From Paraphoma chrysanthemicola (lineage: Eukaryota; Ascomycota; Dothideomycetes; Pleosporales; Phaeosphaeriaceae): a DNA stretch of 64,000 nucleotides. Positions 34,601 to 45,271 of this stretch are shown in pieces. The translations under genes and the position numbers were made by a program. Within the stretch, counting starts at the first letter, position 1. Each line of letters starts with the position of its first letter. The DNA lies in contig JAGMWG010000011.1 in the NCBI GenBank assembly GCA_020744225.1, positions 186,001-250,000 of the forward strand. Direction: 5' to 3'. The notes below the pieces were generated by a model. That model did not search any database. It had not been told where the DNA came from and was given only the letters and a program-made list of their open reading frames with translations.

Positions 34601-34732
34601 AGAGGAAAGAGTAGTGGTTTAGACTTGAGATGCAAGGGAGGCAGTGATGAAAATCTGGAAAAGGGCAAGGGAGGTGAGAAGGTGCTAGAGTACGAGCTTG
34701 ATCGAATTGGCCGTGATGATGTGACAGGGTGA
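31607..34732 (+). CDS. GH16-like/acyltransferase-3 fusion protein, secreted-side lectin domain
   Basis: A single intronless frame of 1041 residues. Residues 1-18 are a signal peptide (SRLCFVLIVLQYTLQAA). Residues 24-310 form a concanavalin-fold, GH16-like domain with many N-glycosylation sites and cysteines at 28, 30, 110, 301 and 307. The usual GH16 catalytic ExDxxE reads E152-L-S-V-M-N157, so the assisting Asp and the acid/base Glu appear to be missing; it probably binds rather than cuts beta-glucan. A transmembrane helix (about 341-361) leads to a 190-residue Ser/Pro-rich linker. A complete acyltransferase-3 domain of about ten helices runs from residue 550 to about 960; it starts RIDHLAGLTALCALFVTVMH and keeps the first-helix His (569). 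The charged tail is cytosolic. It is divergent from the GT2 polymerase gene. Confidence 0.88.
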   Translation: MSRLCFVLIVLQYTLQAAADVLSGQKNCSCGFIDGQTNDFFTDSIIVYFNETDSLPTEFLPEDYTHSYEQDWNAIYRQGADPANVRFNESESLQLVVKPSSKDHVVQGGCLRTTRRDIQHGSFRTLIRSPRQSFSGSAMSMMLQYNESETTELSVMNMNNHSDAWVGTFVNNEFTTRDLGINYTQLLNLPAANRNYTTLGGGLNNGSIDPWDYTEYRIDWTKDFIRFYMGGNLTRQILRRDNEGLPSVPSAFLLKHWSTGNRYSMRGPPRRESAASVGWVRLFFNSSSISTDSGETSFAKCPRNEACSMDDEKLRGSTPYVDVATMKWKQKSRKHLRRMPALWVSIACLAFSTILVVHALLRRLRQPKSLGHDVSASSSVSQARISTNGNDSSTNSVGEKNPFEAKEYMLESSKTSLHSNPFMSRPPSSKSHSVDDLAIERMEPSPTTSELGGSTPYGPSRQNSVMFNSGATTRVPSLYKASYNNTREELYSPSNSTFQFPRVPGYPSELTLNGVPKVPSSEDKIQMETVTESALPAPRIRPQPTPQRQRIDHLAGLTALCALFVTVMHFGLTFVPAIVIPGAPQHARSEYWAQKIIAPFILNQMWLGVFFTTSVRFLTAPYLRKGNVEELAKAAVRRTPRLMIPVASIALLEYFLIDIGATKYLRCIPSLTWSTWPYVARYDNFGQYISEILELVYLIPNAVPQITLHYCTGVLWTIAVQLQGSWLVLLGALIVREIKTPWKRMCFYAFCLVNHWYANSWGTYLWLGLLLTDLDITYSYKKYLHARPLAYYPVITVCWLCVAAGFAVNIIPNWTNTTFNFATSEHDIHPDFSTGEPLLNTENSGYPAYYTPRLNGLLFAGGMQAVVELSSVVQWLLSTPPLLILFPHIFTIYLLHGLVFWTWGSWLLVFLSDRGFSYNIAVAIVGVTSYAVLALCLPIVTPILEALGKDITALVWITAKEKSPPRLATLFPFPQDLLTGREVNKAEGEQVDLDIEAGRGKSSGLDLRCKGGSDENLEKGKGGEKVLEYELDRIGRDDVTG

Positions 34733-36795
34733 GGGTCGGATGCGAAGCAGTGTCATTACATGCAAAGATAGTCGAGTTTTACTGGCTTCTCTTTGCTTTT
34801 CACCGTCGGGATCAATTTCGGATAGTATTGAAGGGCGGGCAGCCTGTGCTTATGAGCGAAGAGAAGTCCCTGGCGACATACAATCAAAGCTGTCCATATC
34901 TCTGAAAAGGTCCAGAACGGTTAGTCTGATTTGCATTCAGAGAATCCGTCTAGTTTCCAAGAGCAGCGCGATACGATAAGTGAACGCGCGTCAAGACTTG
35001 CGATGGAATTTCTCGTCCGCTACACCCACGTGCAGGCGTAGGCGCAGCGAGAAATCTCCTAGTCCTCGCAGAAAACTGCCTATGGTACTATGTAACATCT
35101 AAAAGGTCTTCGATGCATTGTCAAAATTGCGCTAAACCCTTACATGCACGCGAGGGCCTTCTGGAGTGTCCGAACGGACATAGTAAGGCACACTACCTGG
35201 GTAGATCGGCAAAACCCCGACTATAGCAATCGCAAAGGAAGGGGCACTCTGATGGAGCACTCTTCGCTGAGGTCCCATATGCTATTTTCGGCGCTGCTTA
35301 CTTTACTTGTCGAGCTTGTCTAGATTGGCGAACGAATTCTGTTGCGACGATATGGTAGGCCTTGTTCGTGTGGTGAGTCGGTAAGTTTTCTGCTTCGCTT
35401 GAGACCAGGTTCTGAAAGCACCACCTTCTCGCACCATCCCGCCGACGCTCACTCTCACCCCGCGACGCGTCGCCCACCTCTGTGCTTGAGGATTCGTTCT
35501 AGGTTCACTCATTCCACATACTCCAGCAGAACGTCTAACTCGCATCTCGCGGTAGTGAATGTGCTCTGCTTCACGTGCCATAGAGGGATGGTGACGTGGC
35601 TAACGATGGAATACGGCACATTGAGCAGCAACTCATAAGACCTGGCGCTATGTAGAACATCGCCCCTCCTCCGGCTGGCAGATCCTCAGAACGAGAGTTT
35701 TCAGACGACGCAGAGGTTTCGCGAGCGAAACGATTACGGTTCGCTGTGATCCCATCGTTGACCGATGCGACCGATCTGACGGCTGACGAGCACACCAGCA
35801 GTCCAGCTGCAGCACATACCCGAGCATCGATTGTTAGAGAACCCCTTCGTCCCTTAACCGAGGCATCCGCCAACAGCTTTCAAAGCTCACCGCAACTGCC
35901 AAAAGAGACGCCAATGCTCAAGAAGCACGCTCTTGAGGCCGAGTCACGGCACCAGGTCAAGGAAGACATGACCACAAAAGAAAACACAGAGTGCAGTCCC
36001 GAATTCACAGAATTAGAAAACACTCCGAAACGAAAGGACAAATGGCCCGGAGCTCAAACCAGTCAGGTGGACCGCGGCCGGCTCAAATCGGGGATCTTAC
36101 TCGGATTCGGGGCATGATTACGCACTACCGCAGTGTCAACGAGAAAAACGATGCTCTCGTAACCAAGCTCGCGGCGATGGCAAAGGTAGATGGTTTCAGA
36201 AGTCATAGCAGCATATATCACAAAGCGTAGGTAAATCTCACAGGATCAGTGCCAGAGGAGCTTCCAGAATACGGGGTCACCTTGTTAGGACTCGGAGTGT
36301 GAACTTCACATTCGCTCCACTACGTAGTGGCATACGTATACTGAATGCTCGTTATGCTTACATAGCCTGCAGAATGAACAGCTGTGGAACGGGCGAAACA
36401 TGCAGTAAATAATGTCACGTTGAGCGAGGCCACGACGTGAAAAAGCTCCTTGCCCATTTGCTCGACGTCACTTCTGCATCCACTGAAGTCATTAGTAAGT
36501 GTTGTCTGGCTATTGTCCATACGATCACAGATCTCGAGCACCTCGCTTATCTGCAGACTCTTATGCTACAAGAGAGCCAATCTTACCACAGCCGGTGCTC
36601 GATGCCGAAGACCAAGTGCACACTTTTGCGGAACGACACTAGAAAAGAGAGCAACCTGTTCGCGGTAATGTATCGAGAAAAATTAGACATTGAACACGAT
36701 ACTCTTCCTATATCTCCTTGTTATCAGATACCCCCTGCCTCCAGTATTACTCATACTACTTCATTCCCTTCGTGACACTTCCTGATATGCTTCCC
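34733..36795. other. Intergenic interval with one weak gene candidate
   Basis: About 2 kb between the fusion-protein stop and the stop of the haloperoxidase-like gene, which points towards it. The only protein-like stretch is at 35656-36230 on the plus strand, listed separately. The rest shows short frames in all six readings. Confidence 0.4.
35656..36230 (+). CDS. Weak hypothetical gene, two overlapping frames
   Basis: An open stretch with protein-like composition begins after a possible acceptor CTATGTAG at 35648-35655. It reads NIAPPPAGRSSEREFSDDAE and continues Ser/Thr/Glu/Lys-rich until a stop at 36117. A second frame, shifted by two and ending at 36230, contains IGDLTRIRGMITHYRSVNEK and looks like an amphipathic helix. 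No start codon is obvious, and I could not find an intron joining the frames cleanly. It may be a small nuclear protein with an intron I mis-placed, a frameshifted gene, or noise. Confidence 0.22.
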
Positions 36796-38154
36796 TCAGA
36801 ACTTATCCCAGTTCTTATCGAATGCCTCCAAGGTCGCCCGTCCAACCGCATCTCCCACGACCGATCCAACATCGCTCGCGAATTGGAAATGAATCTGCAC
36901 TTATATCAGCCATCATGTCACAATCTCGAATCTCGAATCAAGGACTTACACCTCCGTAGATTCTACTATCCCCGTTGTCCTTGACCGCCTGCTTGATGCT
37001 CGTGTACCGCCGACTTACCACTCCCAATCCCGCTCCCGTTGCATTCGTACTGTGCACGATATCAATCGCGTCCTTATCGCCATTCCACGCTTTAATCACT
37101 GCGGCTGCTGCACCGCCAAATGTTGCATGCGTGCTGATATATTCCTGGTGGTTCGGCGTCGGATCGAGCAAGGGCGTCCAAGTCGGCACGCTCACGTTGC
37201 GCCTGCTCGGCAGCCAGATATCTGTCCTGCGGATCGCAGTCACCGGGCGCCATGTGTTGTAGTACGCTTTTGAGTCCCAGCCCGCGATCGCGGCATTGGC
37301 GTGCGCATAGTTGAGCTGTGCATAGAATTTTGCGGACGAGAGGACGTCTTTGGCGTATTTGCTGCCAATGACGTTATGTGCGAAACGATTCCATGCAATG
37401 GGGGACGATTCACGCCAGAAATAGGCGGTTTCGGTATTGTATGGTGTGCGGACGGTCGAATTGCGATCACCTTGGGCTTTGACGTAGTTCAGGATGGCTT
37501 CGTATTCGGACGAATTGACAGAGGGTGGTGGTGGAGCGCGGAACTTGGTCACGTCGCCAATGCCCCCGAAAGTGCGCAGGTAGCGTGCTTGAGGTGTGTC
37601 AGGGGCAATGAATGCTGAACCAGGCGTGCGTTGATATACACCAGGATATGCGGGTTGATATACGTAGTTGACGAAGTTGTTCAGTTTGTCATCCTGTCGA
37701 GCATTTGTAACGCGCACTGCCGCTCTCCGACCAATTGCCGCCGCGCGCCAGTAGCGATCATCGCTTTCGCTGATGTTGATCTTGACGAGAATGTCTTGCG
37801 CTGATTTGAAGATGTTCCCAAAGTTCCTAGTTCCATGAAAAGTCCATGTGAGACTGTCATGTGCAGCGTGCGATACAGCCAACTGTTGGAATGCGAGCGA
37901 CTCGTTCTTGCTTTCTAGTGCAGCCACGTAGATGGCGGCTTGAACAACGGCTTCGAACCATCCGGACGGTGGCGATTGAAGCCCTCCGATCAAAGTATTG
38001 TTGGAGAGAAGACCGGATTGGTCGACCCTGACGCGTTTAGTTGCGTGTTCACAAGAGCAGCTGTGATTAATTACCAGTATTGCACAATATCGCCTGAGTA
38101 CTGCGCGTGAGCAACGGTTGCACTCAGCGCCAGGAACACACTGGAGAGCTTCAT
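36796..38154 (-). CDS. Secreted PAP2/vanadium-haloperoxidase-like protein
   Basis: Three exons (38154-38075, 38027-36950, 36894-36796; introns of 47 and 55 bp) give 418 residues. The first exon encodes a signal peptide (MKLSSVFLALSATVAHA, cleaved before QYSGDIV). The mature protein is helical and matches the secreted haloperoxidase-like branch of the PAP2 superfamily. It has WRPVTAIR (the RP motif), HQEYISTHATFGGAAAAVI where the family usually has PSGH, and DSRIYGGIHF carrying the Arg and His of the third motif, which crosses the second intron. Family members bind vanadate or hydrolyse phosphate esters. The usual PSGH reads ISTH here, so activity is uncertain, though the key His is kept. It ends DAVGRATLEAFDKNWDKF. 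Several NxS/T sites fit a secreted glycoprotein. Confidence 0.85.
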
Positions 38155-39509
38155 TTTGCAATGCTAATTGCGCAAACTTCTGACGCTCGATACTCAAATT
38201 CTGCGGGATTCGCGATGGCCCGACAAACACGCGCCGGTACATGCTCACTTTGTACCTGTCAATCACAAAAGAAGCGTGCGGTAGGCTCATACAGCCACCG
38301 GATAGCGACATAATTGAATATGACGTTAGCAAAGGTTGATCCTCGCGCAGCCAGTCTCATTGTACGGAGAAATGCAGGTCGAGCTTGGCGATGCGGGTGG
38401 AGAACGCATCGCCTGCTCGTCGAGCCAATGAGCGCCCGCGTCAAGACATTGTGCCCTGGGCGTTCCGCACGAGGCTGGAGATCGCCATAATCGGCATTAA
38501 AGTCGACGATGGTGAGTATGTACCAGGACATGGCTTGTGAGAGCGTGCCTGAGCGAGCTCGGCGGGCACAGGATCCGAGGGTCAGTCAAGACAGACAGGG
38601 ATTTATTATGCTGAAATGAGCCCTGCAGCGCCTGGTAACACGGTGTGAGCCTTGAGGAGGCGTTGCAAGAGGTACTTGAGGTGGTGTAGACTTCGGCACT
38701 TGACGTTGTGCTGTGGAAATTGGTTGTGAGTCAGGCCTACAACCAGCGCAGAACGGCAGATTCGAAGACGCAATCCATGGTCCGACCCTCCTACCGGGCA
38801 AGAATACAGCACGCAGTTCATAGACTGAAAGTCCTCCACTTTCTCCTCATGCTGGCAGAAAAAACCTGTTCGTAAGGTTGAAATGATCCAAGGTTTTCGG
38901 GGACTGCTCTACCTTGCTATCGCCGATATCTCGAGGCCGCCATGAGGGGCAATCGTCGTACATAGTTCGCTGTCTCTGTGACTTGGCTTGGCAGAAGGGA
39001 TGGCGGTGGACAGGAAGTAGGAAGTAGAATGGGCACGCAGCATGACGGTCGCCGCACGAAGGAAGCGAAGCATCAACCAAGGTAGGCTCTCCCTCTCTTC
39101 TACTCAGCACAACCTTCAATCATGTCTGCGACCTTGTCATCGATCACAATAGAGTCATGTCAAGCCCAGATCCGGTTGTGCGGCTTTAAAGACCTCTGCT
39201 GCTCGAACGCCGTGTCACCTGCTGGCATTGCGAGAAGTCATGCAGAGAACTATTTTCTTTCCTGCCATTGGGCGTATCGTTCAATATTGTTGGACGGAAG
39301 TCGAATAAAATTGTAAGGACTGATTCGTTAGATATCTGCAAACTTCTTTGACCGCATGCAGTACAGGAGATGGATTGAACGCATTTGACCACAGGTCTGT
39401 GAGAATCTCAATTTTCATGCTTTGCAATCAGGGGTTGGGCTTTTAAACTTACCTGGTGTGCTCCAGCTTACTATCTGCTATGCTGTTACGCTTAAGTCGA
39501 CATTAAGAG
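38155..39509. other. Intergenic, no gene seen
   Basis: This includes the promoter of the haloperoxidase-like gene. Base composition becomes more AT-rich towards 39.4 kb, approaching the MITE. I see no coding or RNA feature. Confidence 0.45.
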
Positions 39510-39776
39510 CATGATAAATTGAGCCGCGTAATTTTGCTATTCAGCAGATAGGTTGGCCTTAACACTTCCTAGACGCCTTTGCACTATTCTACACGCGTAG
39601 CATAACGCTCACAGGGTATTGATTGCCTCCAAGCGACTCTAAGAATAAATCTTTAGCAGTAAGTGAATACATCCAGCTAATAAACCAAGACGATAGGTGT
39701 ACTGATTCTTTAGGGCACCTCTACACAGAGTGCACGGCCGAATCGCAAAAGCACACGGCCGAATGTTTTTGCCTAT
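39510..39776 (-). mobile_element. Decayed hAT-like MITE, copy A
   Basis: A 267 bp AT-rich element with imperfect terminal inverted repeats. The left end starts CATGATAAATTGAGCCGC; the right end, read inwards on the other strand, starts ATAGGCAAAAACATTCGGCC. It is flanked on both sides by ATTAAGAG (39502-39509 and 39777-39784), an 8 bp target duplication. The whole element aligns, reversed, with copy B at 51645-51910; shared landmarks include GTATTCACTTA, CTAAA, GTTATGCT and ACGCGGC. It has no reading frame. Four-end comparison suggests an original end like CAGTGCAAAAATATTCGGCC, consistent with the hAT superfamily together with the 8 bp duplication. Confidence 0.85.
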
Positions 39777-40263
39777 ATTAAGAGATCGTGCTTTTACATA
39801 AATATGAGACTTATCCGCGACTTGTCTGCTACTCGAGATATTGTTTACGCGGTCACGTGTACGAAGCGAGACGCTACATGGATGTGTCAAACGAACTAGA
39901 CTTGAAAGAAATGGTGTATACATCCATGGGTCGTGAGCAGCAATACGTAAGCAGGATCTGCCAAAAAATACTCGGAGGAAGACAGTAAGTAACAAGACAC
40001 GACAAAATTACCTTCATTTTGCTTGCGAAGATTTGTCATGCCCGCCATTAGCATCTTCAATCAACAGGCATACTTGCTGATTCTGATCAGAATTCGATGC
40101 CGCCCTAAAAGTCACCACCAACCTACGCATCCCCTCTAATCATGGCAAGGTATGCAAGCAGAGCAAGGTGCCTTCTCATGTTGCCTACAACGATAATTCG
40201 GACAAGGGTCATGAACACTAATCACATCACACCTGCAGCATTGGCATCCGAGAAGTTGTCTTG

Positions 40264-40580
40264 CTAGGGAATAGCTGCGTTGTAAGCGGAGATATGTTTG
40301 TTGCCGCTATCGTTGATATCGGGATCTGATTCCGTTTCGCTGCTGCAATGTGTTTTCGGGATGGACTTGGTTGTTGAGGGTGTAAGAGGCGTTGGGTGTA
40401 AGATGCCTTGGGTATGCGCTACCGTGTATGAGCGTGATGCTTTGTTCTAGCCGTGGAAGAGAGTGAGTGCTTGGTTGTTCTCAGAGACCTCACGACAATG
40501 CGAAGTCCCTCCTATACCACCAGCACATCAACAATTGGCCCTTGTCCTGCTTGAGTTAACGTCCCAGTCAACGCAAACAT
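40264..40580 (-). CDS. Weak candidate small gene (81 residues, two exons)
   Basis: A possible model has exon 1 at 40580-40518 (MFALTGTLTQAGQGPIVDVL then V), a 71 bp intron starting GTATAG and ending in a pyrimidine-rich stretch plus CTAG, and exon 2 at 40446-40264, which ends in an acidic, Ser-rich tail (HCSSETESDPDINDSG) and a stop. Phase is kept and exon 2 is open throughout. There is no recognisable domain and no signal peptide, and a frame of this size can arise by chance. No homologue comes to mind. Confidence 0.22.
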
Positions 40581-43500
40581 GTTGGCAAGGTTGTTTTTGT
40601 GATAGACAAAACTCGACAGTTGTCTCTCAGTCGTCTCCCCGTTTAGACACTTGTGCCACAGCCGTAGCTGCTATTCAGAATTGTTTGGGGTATTGCGGAA
40701 ATGCCTGACTGCGACAGCGGGTCGACAACCGAGTAGTGCACCAAGTAGATCTTCATTAAAAGATAGCTGAAGCAATGCCGTGCCCATGCCTTGGCCATGC
40801 ACTACTCGCTGTTGTGGTCCCATCTCCAATGTAGCCCCATCCGCGTGTGCTCCGCGAAGGAGTCCACATGCCGCATACATTCCCGTCACGTACTACCTTG
40901 TTGCAGGCGCTTGTGCTTCAGATGATGCGCTCTTGTTGAGCCGAGAACCTCATGTTTGCTCGAGCACAAGCCCTGGATCCATGTCAAGCAGGCATGCGCC
41001 GCTCGTGTTGGGGCTTCGCAAGCATGCAGCCGCCTAATGTGATTATCGTCACCCCCGGTCAACAACGCCCGCTCGCTAATCGAGTAGCCTCCACCCCATC
41101 ATCGGCTGAAGATTGGCGTCTACCCAGAACGTGACCGCAATGATCCACATCGCATGCGCGTGGAACGGTGTTGCCTCGCGTCTCTGTCGCAATCTAGCCA
41201 ATGTCAAGACCCCGATGTCAAGACGAGCATCTGCTTTTGCCATGCGGAACCATTGCTTTGTCCAGTTTGACCATGTCTCGCCAGTTAGCGCAGACCGGTA
41301 TATTTTGCCGAGCCATACGCTGCTTGCAGTGGCGTGGCATTGTGTAAGACGAACCGCCTTGACCCCGGCTACACGAGACCAGATCCCGCTTTCCAATCTC
41401 ACCATCCTGTATTATGAGCGGGTCACAAAGATCTGGATAATTCCTTCTCCCGGAAGGACTACGGATGTCGATGCGATCTCAGCTTCAGAGGATGCACTAA
41501 TGTTTCGATATCCGGTCGGAAACCAAAGCCGGGCCTCTGTTGAGCTTGTCCTGCCATTGGAACTAATCTGCGCAGAACGAGGCGACGCCAGGCACCTGGT
41601 CGATCCTTGAATGCCGGGTCGATGGTCTTGACATGTGCGATGAACAGGCGGCAGAGCAAGCCCAACCACTCAGACATGGAAGAAGACATGATGAGTACGC
41701 TGTAGAAGCCCCTTGCATGAACCTGAATATGCACTACTCGCACTTGACATCGACACTTGTGCGCCGATCGGGTTCGCTGTACACGCACGATGTCGTTCAT
41801 TTTCGCGCTGGCTGGGTACAAATCCCGATACTGCAAAGCCCTCTTGATCCAAAAATATATCGATCCTCCACCCAGAACAAATTCGAGATCGACTTTGGAG
41901 TAAGACCCGAGCTTTGCCGCGTCATGCAACATCGTTGTATGTCACACAAAAGCCGGAAGCCAACACCAGCCACTCAAATCAGTCATATGCGCAGTCGCGT
42001 GCTGGGTGATTTGTTTGTTCCTTGAATTGATGGCCATCAACCAACGAGGTGGTAGCTGAAACGTGGAAAGTCTTTCGGTCGGGACACTTGAGTAGGCTTA
42101 ACACCCCACGCATAGACCGAAGTGCTACCGCCGCACCGAATGAGGGCTTTCTCGACGTCTATCGGTCGTCCTCACGCATAGTGTTTGGGTGTGGTCGGGA
42201 TGAGAGCTTGGCCATGGTCTCAGAAGAGAACATGAAATGCGTGTCCAATTGATCAAGCGACCAGGGTGATTTTGTGGTTGCCGCGTCTGCCGATTCGCTT
42301 ATACGTCTTGCCGACAGGCTTCAACATGTGTATTTCCTCGGTCGCGAAACGGCTTCAGCATGTCCCTACTTTTACTAGCATCCGGCACGCCGCTTTTCCA
42401 GGGCCAACATCATCCCCTCAATCCATGGCACATTGCTGATATTACGTTTGGAAAATCGCTTGCCATGTCGGTGAGCGACTTGACATTTGTCGGACCTCAT
42501 GATTTGCACTTCCATTTGGCCCTTTGAGCCGACAATCTCTCCCACCAAAGAATCGTGTTGAAGTTTGTACGGCGCACCCTGCAAATTGTTCAAATGACTG
42601 TCTGACCATGCGTGGAGCCGCCGAGGGCATTGCAGTGACGTGGATGTTGAGTCAGGTTTGCGTGTTGCAGCAAGGAGGATCTCGTGTGGGCCTGCCGAGA
42701 AGGGAACAGCCAGAGGGCGAGTCAGTGTCAAAGTCCCGCACGAAGGATCAGCATGTTTCTAAAGAGGGTCAACGGTCGTGAGCGCGCCCGACTAAGCTTG
42801 GTGAATGGCATAGCCCATGCGTTTGATGGTTTCAACATTCTTTGGTCGAGCAGTAAGTGCTGAGGCATGTTCGCAAACTGCAAAGAGGCGTGCAGAAGAG
42901 CGTGCGCATTGAATGTGATAGACCTGGTGAGACGCGGAGAAACAGTTACGTGTTTGCCACTGTTTTTTGCACGCTTCCTGCTGGCTGTTGGTCTGAACGG
43001 TGGGTCGCGGATAAAGAGCGACATGCAGGTAGATCCACTGTCTCGCTAACGGGTGGCAGCCGCGTCCGTGCGGACATTCGATGATGAATCGCCAAGATGG
43101 GGAGACGGAAGGCGTCCAAGCTGGGTGTCTGCCGTTGGCGATGCTTTCGGCAGGTGACGCACGGGGAGACGTGCAATCAGGCAGCATTAATACAATGCAC
43201 AGGAATGATTTATAGCACATAAAATGCGTGAGCTCTTTCGGCCATGCACGCGAGGCTCCAAGGGGAGACTGTAGATCGGCCCTGCTACGTGGCTTCAATC
43301 GCGGCATGGAGGCCATCCCTTCCGTCGCGAGGAACTGTCGGAAAGTGGAGAATAAGGCATAATTAGCATGCTCTCCTGGTTTAGTTTCGCAATCGAGGCT
43401 GTCATAAACGGATATCCGCATGCCTCAGCCGTCAAATGATGCAGGGTGCGGCACTTGCTATCTGGCTCGTCGGTATACAACCAAAGTTCTCCAAACTTGC

Positions 43501-45271
43501 GTCACGTTACGATAGGTCTCCGTGATGTGGAAGTCAAGAGGCGTTCCTGCGGCTTCGCGCGTGCTGCTCGACCAGTCAAAGCGCATACTCGACCACAGCG
43601 GCTCACAGGGTTTCGCTAGAGACGAGGCTTTACTGATCGGCAGGGATTTACCCCGGTCTGCCCACAACTCCGTGTCCGGCCGCTCGTGTATACAACTTTT
43701 GTGCTTCTGAAGTCCTAAATCCCGTCACAGCTTCGCTTCGTCGAACGAGATGAAAGTTTCCAGTCCGCTGGTTGCCATGTGGCGCTGATCGTGCCGATCC
43801 ATTATTTAACCAAGGGTTGGAAGCCGTTTCTGGAAGGATGTTCAAGTTTGGTCGAGGCGAAAGGCTGCAGCAAGCCGGCAGCGGCTGGTGCTGTGATCTC
43901 CAATGCGAGGTGATGCCTCTGTTACAACTTACGACTTGGTGCGTTGTCGCGTGAATGCAAGATGATGGGCGCACTGATGCCCGCGCTCCGTTCCCGCACG
44001 CCCCGGCGACACCTCACTTCCCAGGCTTATTAGGCAGATTTGTAACTTTGCGCAAGCTCCGCAGCTGCAATGCTGGTGACACAATATTGGACAGCCTCCG
44101 CCACATACTCGCCATCGCTCTGGGCAGGTTGCAGAGATGATCGATTTCAGCTGTCCCAACACGCTGACATTTTGAGCCGTTCAAAGACTCCATGATCTCG
44201 GAACAGGAAGGTCGAGCGGCGACTTCTGATACGCTGGAACGCTTTCCCAAAGAAGCTGGTACGCTCGGGAAGCCCCGCTCGCTGGCCGCCTAGCCGCTCT
44301 GTCCATGCCATGTTCATCTCTAGTGCCGCAGAGATACATGCAAGTGATTGCATAGCGCACTTGGCCCTCGCTCCGGGCAGTGTGATTTGTTGGAGTGGCA
44401 AAAAGTTCATTGTGGAGAGTGGTGGCTCAATCAATGTTTGCTTTTCTGTAGACAGACATTTGAGCTTGGGCAGGGCCCGTGCAATACGAGCCCAACGGCG
44501 CGTTACGATCGCGATGCTCGAGGGGCTCAGGAACCGTCGGTATCTAGTGAATCTAGCTCAATCTCGTGAGAACAAGCGTAATTTTGAGTTTCGTACCGAA
44601 CCACAGCAGCAACCCTTGCTGGCTGCACCGCAGTCATCCTGATGTTCTCCAGAAGGAGACAAGCCATGGTGCGCATCATAAGGCCAGCGTCGCCCCGACT
44701 CCAGGTGGGTGGTATAGCGAGTAGTTGCACAAGTAAAATCATACGAAAGGATCATGGTGCACGAGCTGCGATTCGCATGGCTGCGGTATAAATGTATTGT
44801 TCTGCTACAGTTCGAGGAGGGGTATATATGTGACAAAGTTCGAAGCGGAGTGCGAACAATCGTACATTGCAAGAGTCGAGCCCAGAAATTCAGAGTCAAT
44901 CGCGTAGCAAAAGCCAGAAGTCAAAAACCAGTCGCATGATAAGTACATCGTCTTACATCGTCCACGGGTCTATGGGAGGACAGTATGCGACGGCAACGCG
45001 GAGCAAATGTCCTCTGCTTTGCCCAGGGCACACGGAATCGTGCAAGAAAACGCCAGGATCTGTGGTATGAAAGAGCTGTTGTTGCGCCAATTTTCCAATC
45101 CTTAGATGATGAGGAGCCTGTCCGAAACGCCAGCAACAGAAACAAAAAGGGGTATCGATGAGGTCATGTGGCCAGGATCAGAGTCTCGTTCAAAATACAT
45201 ATGCAGACGCTATGAGGGTGGCGATCCGAGGTCGTTTGGTGAGCAAGCGAGGGAGACTGGCGGGGCGTAAA
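40581..45271. other. Gene-poor interval of 4.7 kb
   Basis: Frames up to about 209 codons occur on both strands and overlap one another (for example 42792-43421 minus), but their composition is not protein-like and none shows a motif. I see no repeat, tRNA or transposon end. It may be decayed sequence or regulatory space. Confidence 0.4.

Noticed and set aside
42792..43421. Minus-strand frame of 209 codons
   Set aside because: No domain, irregular composition, and overlapped by comparable frames on the other strand.
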